Origin: an uncultured Achromobacter sp.
GTDB lineage: Bacteria > Pseudomonadota > Gammaproteobacteria > Burkholderiales > Burkholderiaceae_B
Direction: 5' to 3'
Assembly (NCBI GenBank): GCA_913775005.1
Contig: CAJYKY010000587.1
Coordinates: forward strand, 1-13,326
Length of the DNA stretch: 13,326 nt
Below, piece after piece: positions 13,063 through 13,326 of this stretch. The translations under genes and the position numbers were made by a program. The notes under the pieces were generated by a model. It saw nothing but the letters and a program-made list of their open reading frames with translations, ran no database searches and was not told the origin of the DNA. The first letter of the stretch is position 1; every line of letters begins with the position of its first letter.

Positions 13063-13326
13063 CAGCAGCGCGCTCTGGTTCAACTTGCTGTTCTGGCCGG
13101 TGGCCACGGTGCTGGCCTATGTTTGCGCCCGGCTGTTCTATCGCCGTTACGCGTATTGGTGGACATCGACGCTGGTCGTGGCGCCGGCACTGCTGCTGGC
13201 CTTGGCCATCGCCCTGCACACCGGCTACCGCGATTACATGGCTGGCTCGCACTGGTTGATGGCGATGTTGGGGCCCGTCATCGTCGCCTTTGCGCTGCCG
13301 CTGTACGAGCAACGCACGCTGATCAA
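13052..13326 (+). CDS. cidB: CidB/LrgB-family membrane protein, 5' part (cut by window end)
   Basis: The first 91 codons of a CidB/LrgB homologue start at ATG 13052, inside the last codons of cidA, and continue to the window edge with no stop. The visible part has an N-terminal membrane segment (FNLLFWPVATVLAYVCARLFY), a short basic loop, a second segment (LVVAPALLLALAIAL), then HTGYRDYMAGSHWLMAMLGPVIVAFALPLYEQ, which is the LrgB hallmark (Y..Y..G...L..LLGPA.VALA.PLY). Full-length members have about 230-240 residues, so roughly 40% is seen. It should form a membrane complex or functional pair with CidA under the divergent LysR protein. Confidence 0.9.
   Translation, partial: MHPDSSALWFNLLFWPVATVLAYVCARLFYRRYAYWWTSTLVVAPALLLALAIALHTGYRDYMAGSHWLMAMLGPVIVAFALPLYEQRTLI

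Overview
The window is about 65% GC and densely coded. Its mix of a lipid-A-type glycosyltransferase/GtrA/deacetylase trio, branched-chain amino-acid-type (liv) ABC operons, several LysR regulators and a PACE efflux gene beside a LysR gene suggests a beta-proteobacterium of the Alcaligenaceae (Achromobacter/Bordetella-like). This is inferred from gene content and protein style, not from a database search. I see no rRNA, tRNA, CRISPR array, transposase or phage gene; it reads as ordinary chromosome.

Layout. (1) 190-2514: an envelope-glycan trio: an ArnC/GtrB-like polyprenyl-phosphate glycosyltransferase (+), a GtrA-family small membrane protein (-) and a ChbG/YdjC-type deacetylase (+). The set resembles the Bordetella lipid A glucosamine-modification (Lgm) system without its ArnT-like transferase. 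(2) 2529-4075: a LysR regulator divergent from a PACE-family efflux protein, with a perfect inverted repeat in the shared 143-bp intergenic region. This is the arrangement of AceR/AceI. (3) 10461 down to 4050, all on the minus strand: a seven-gene operon in the order DHDPS-family lyase, livG, livF, livK, livH, livM, gntR. It combines uptake of an amino-acid-like substrate, a Schiff-base lyase/deaminase and its own FCD-type GntR regulator. An AT-rich island at about 10521-10560 is the likely promoter/operator. Strong GC hairpins lie in the lyase-livG and livK-livH gaps. (4) 10671-11612 (-): a lipoprotein alpha/beta hydrolase. (5) 11650-13326: a LysR regulator (-) divergent from cidA/lrgA and the 5' part of cidB/lrgB (+), the holin-like cell-death/pyruvate-linked pair. 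cidB runs off the window.

How the genes work together. The glycosyltransferase would charge undecaprenyl phosphate with a sugar, the deacetylase would remove an N-acetyl group and GtrA would help flip the product. The liv proteins would import a substrate that the lyase degrades, with the GntR protein probably sensing substrate or intermediate. Each of the two LysR genes probably controls the membrane-protein gene(s) transcribed away from it. Two details stand out: a Lys-to-Arg change in the LivF Walker A motif, and a repeat-built C-terminal tail on the PACE protein.
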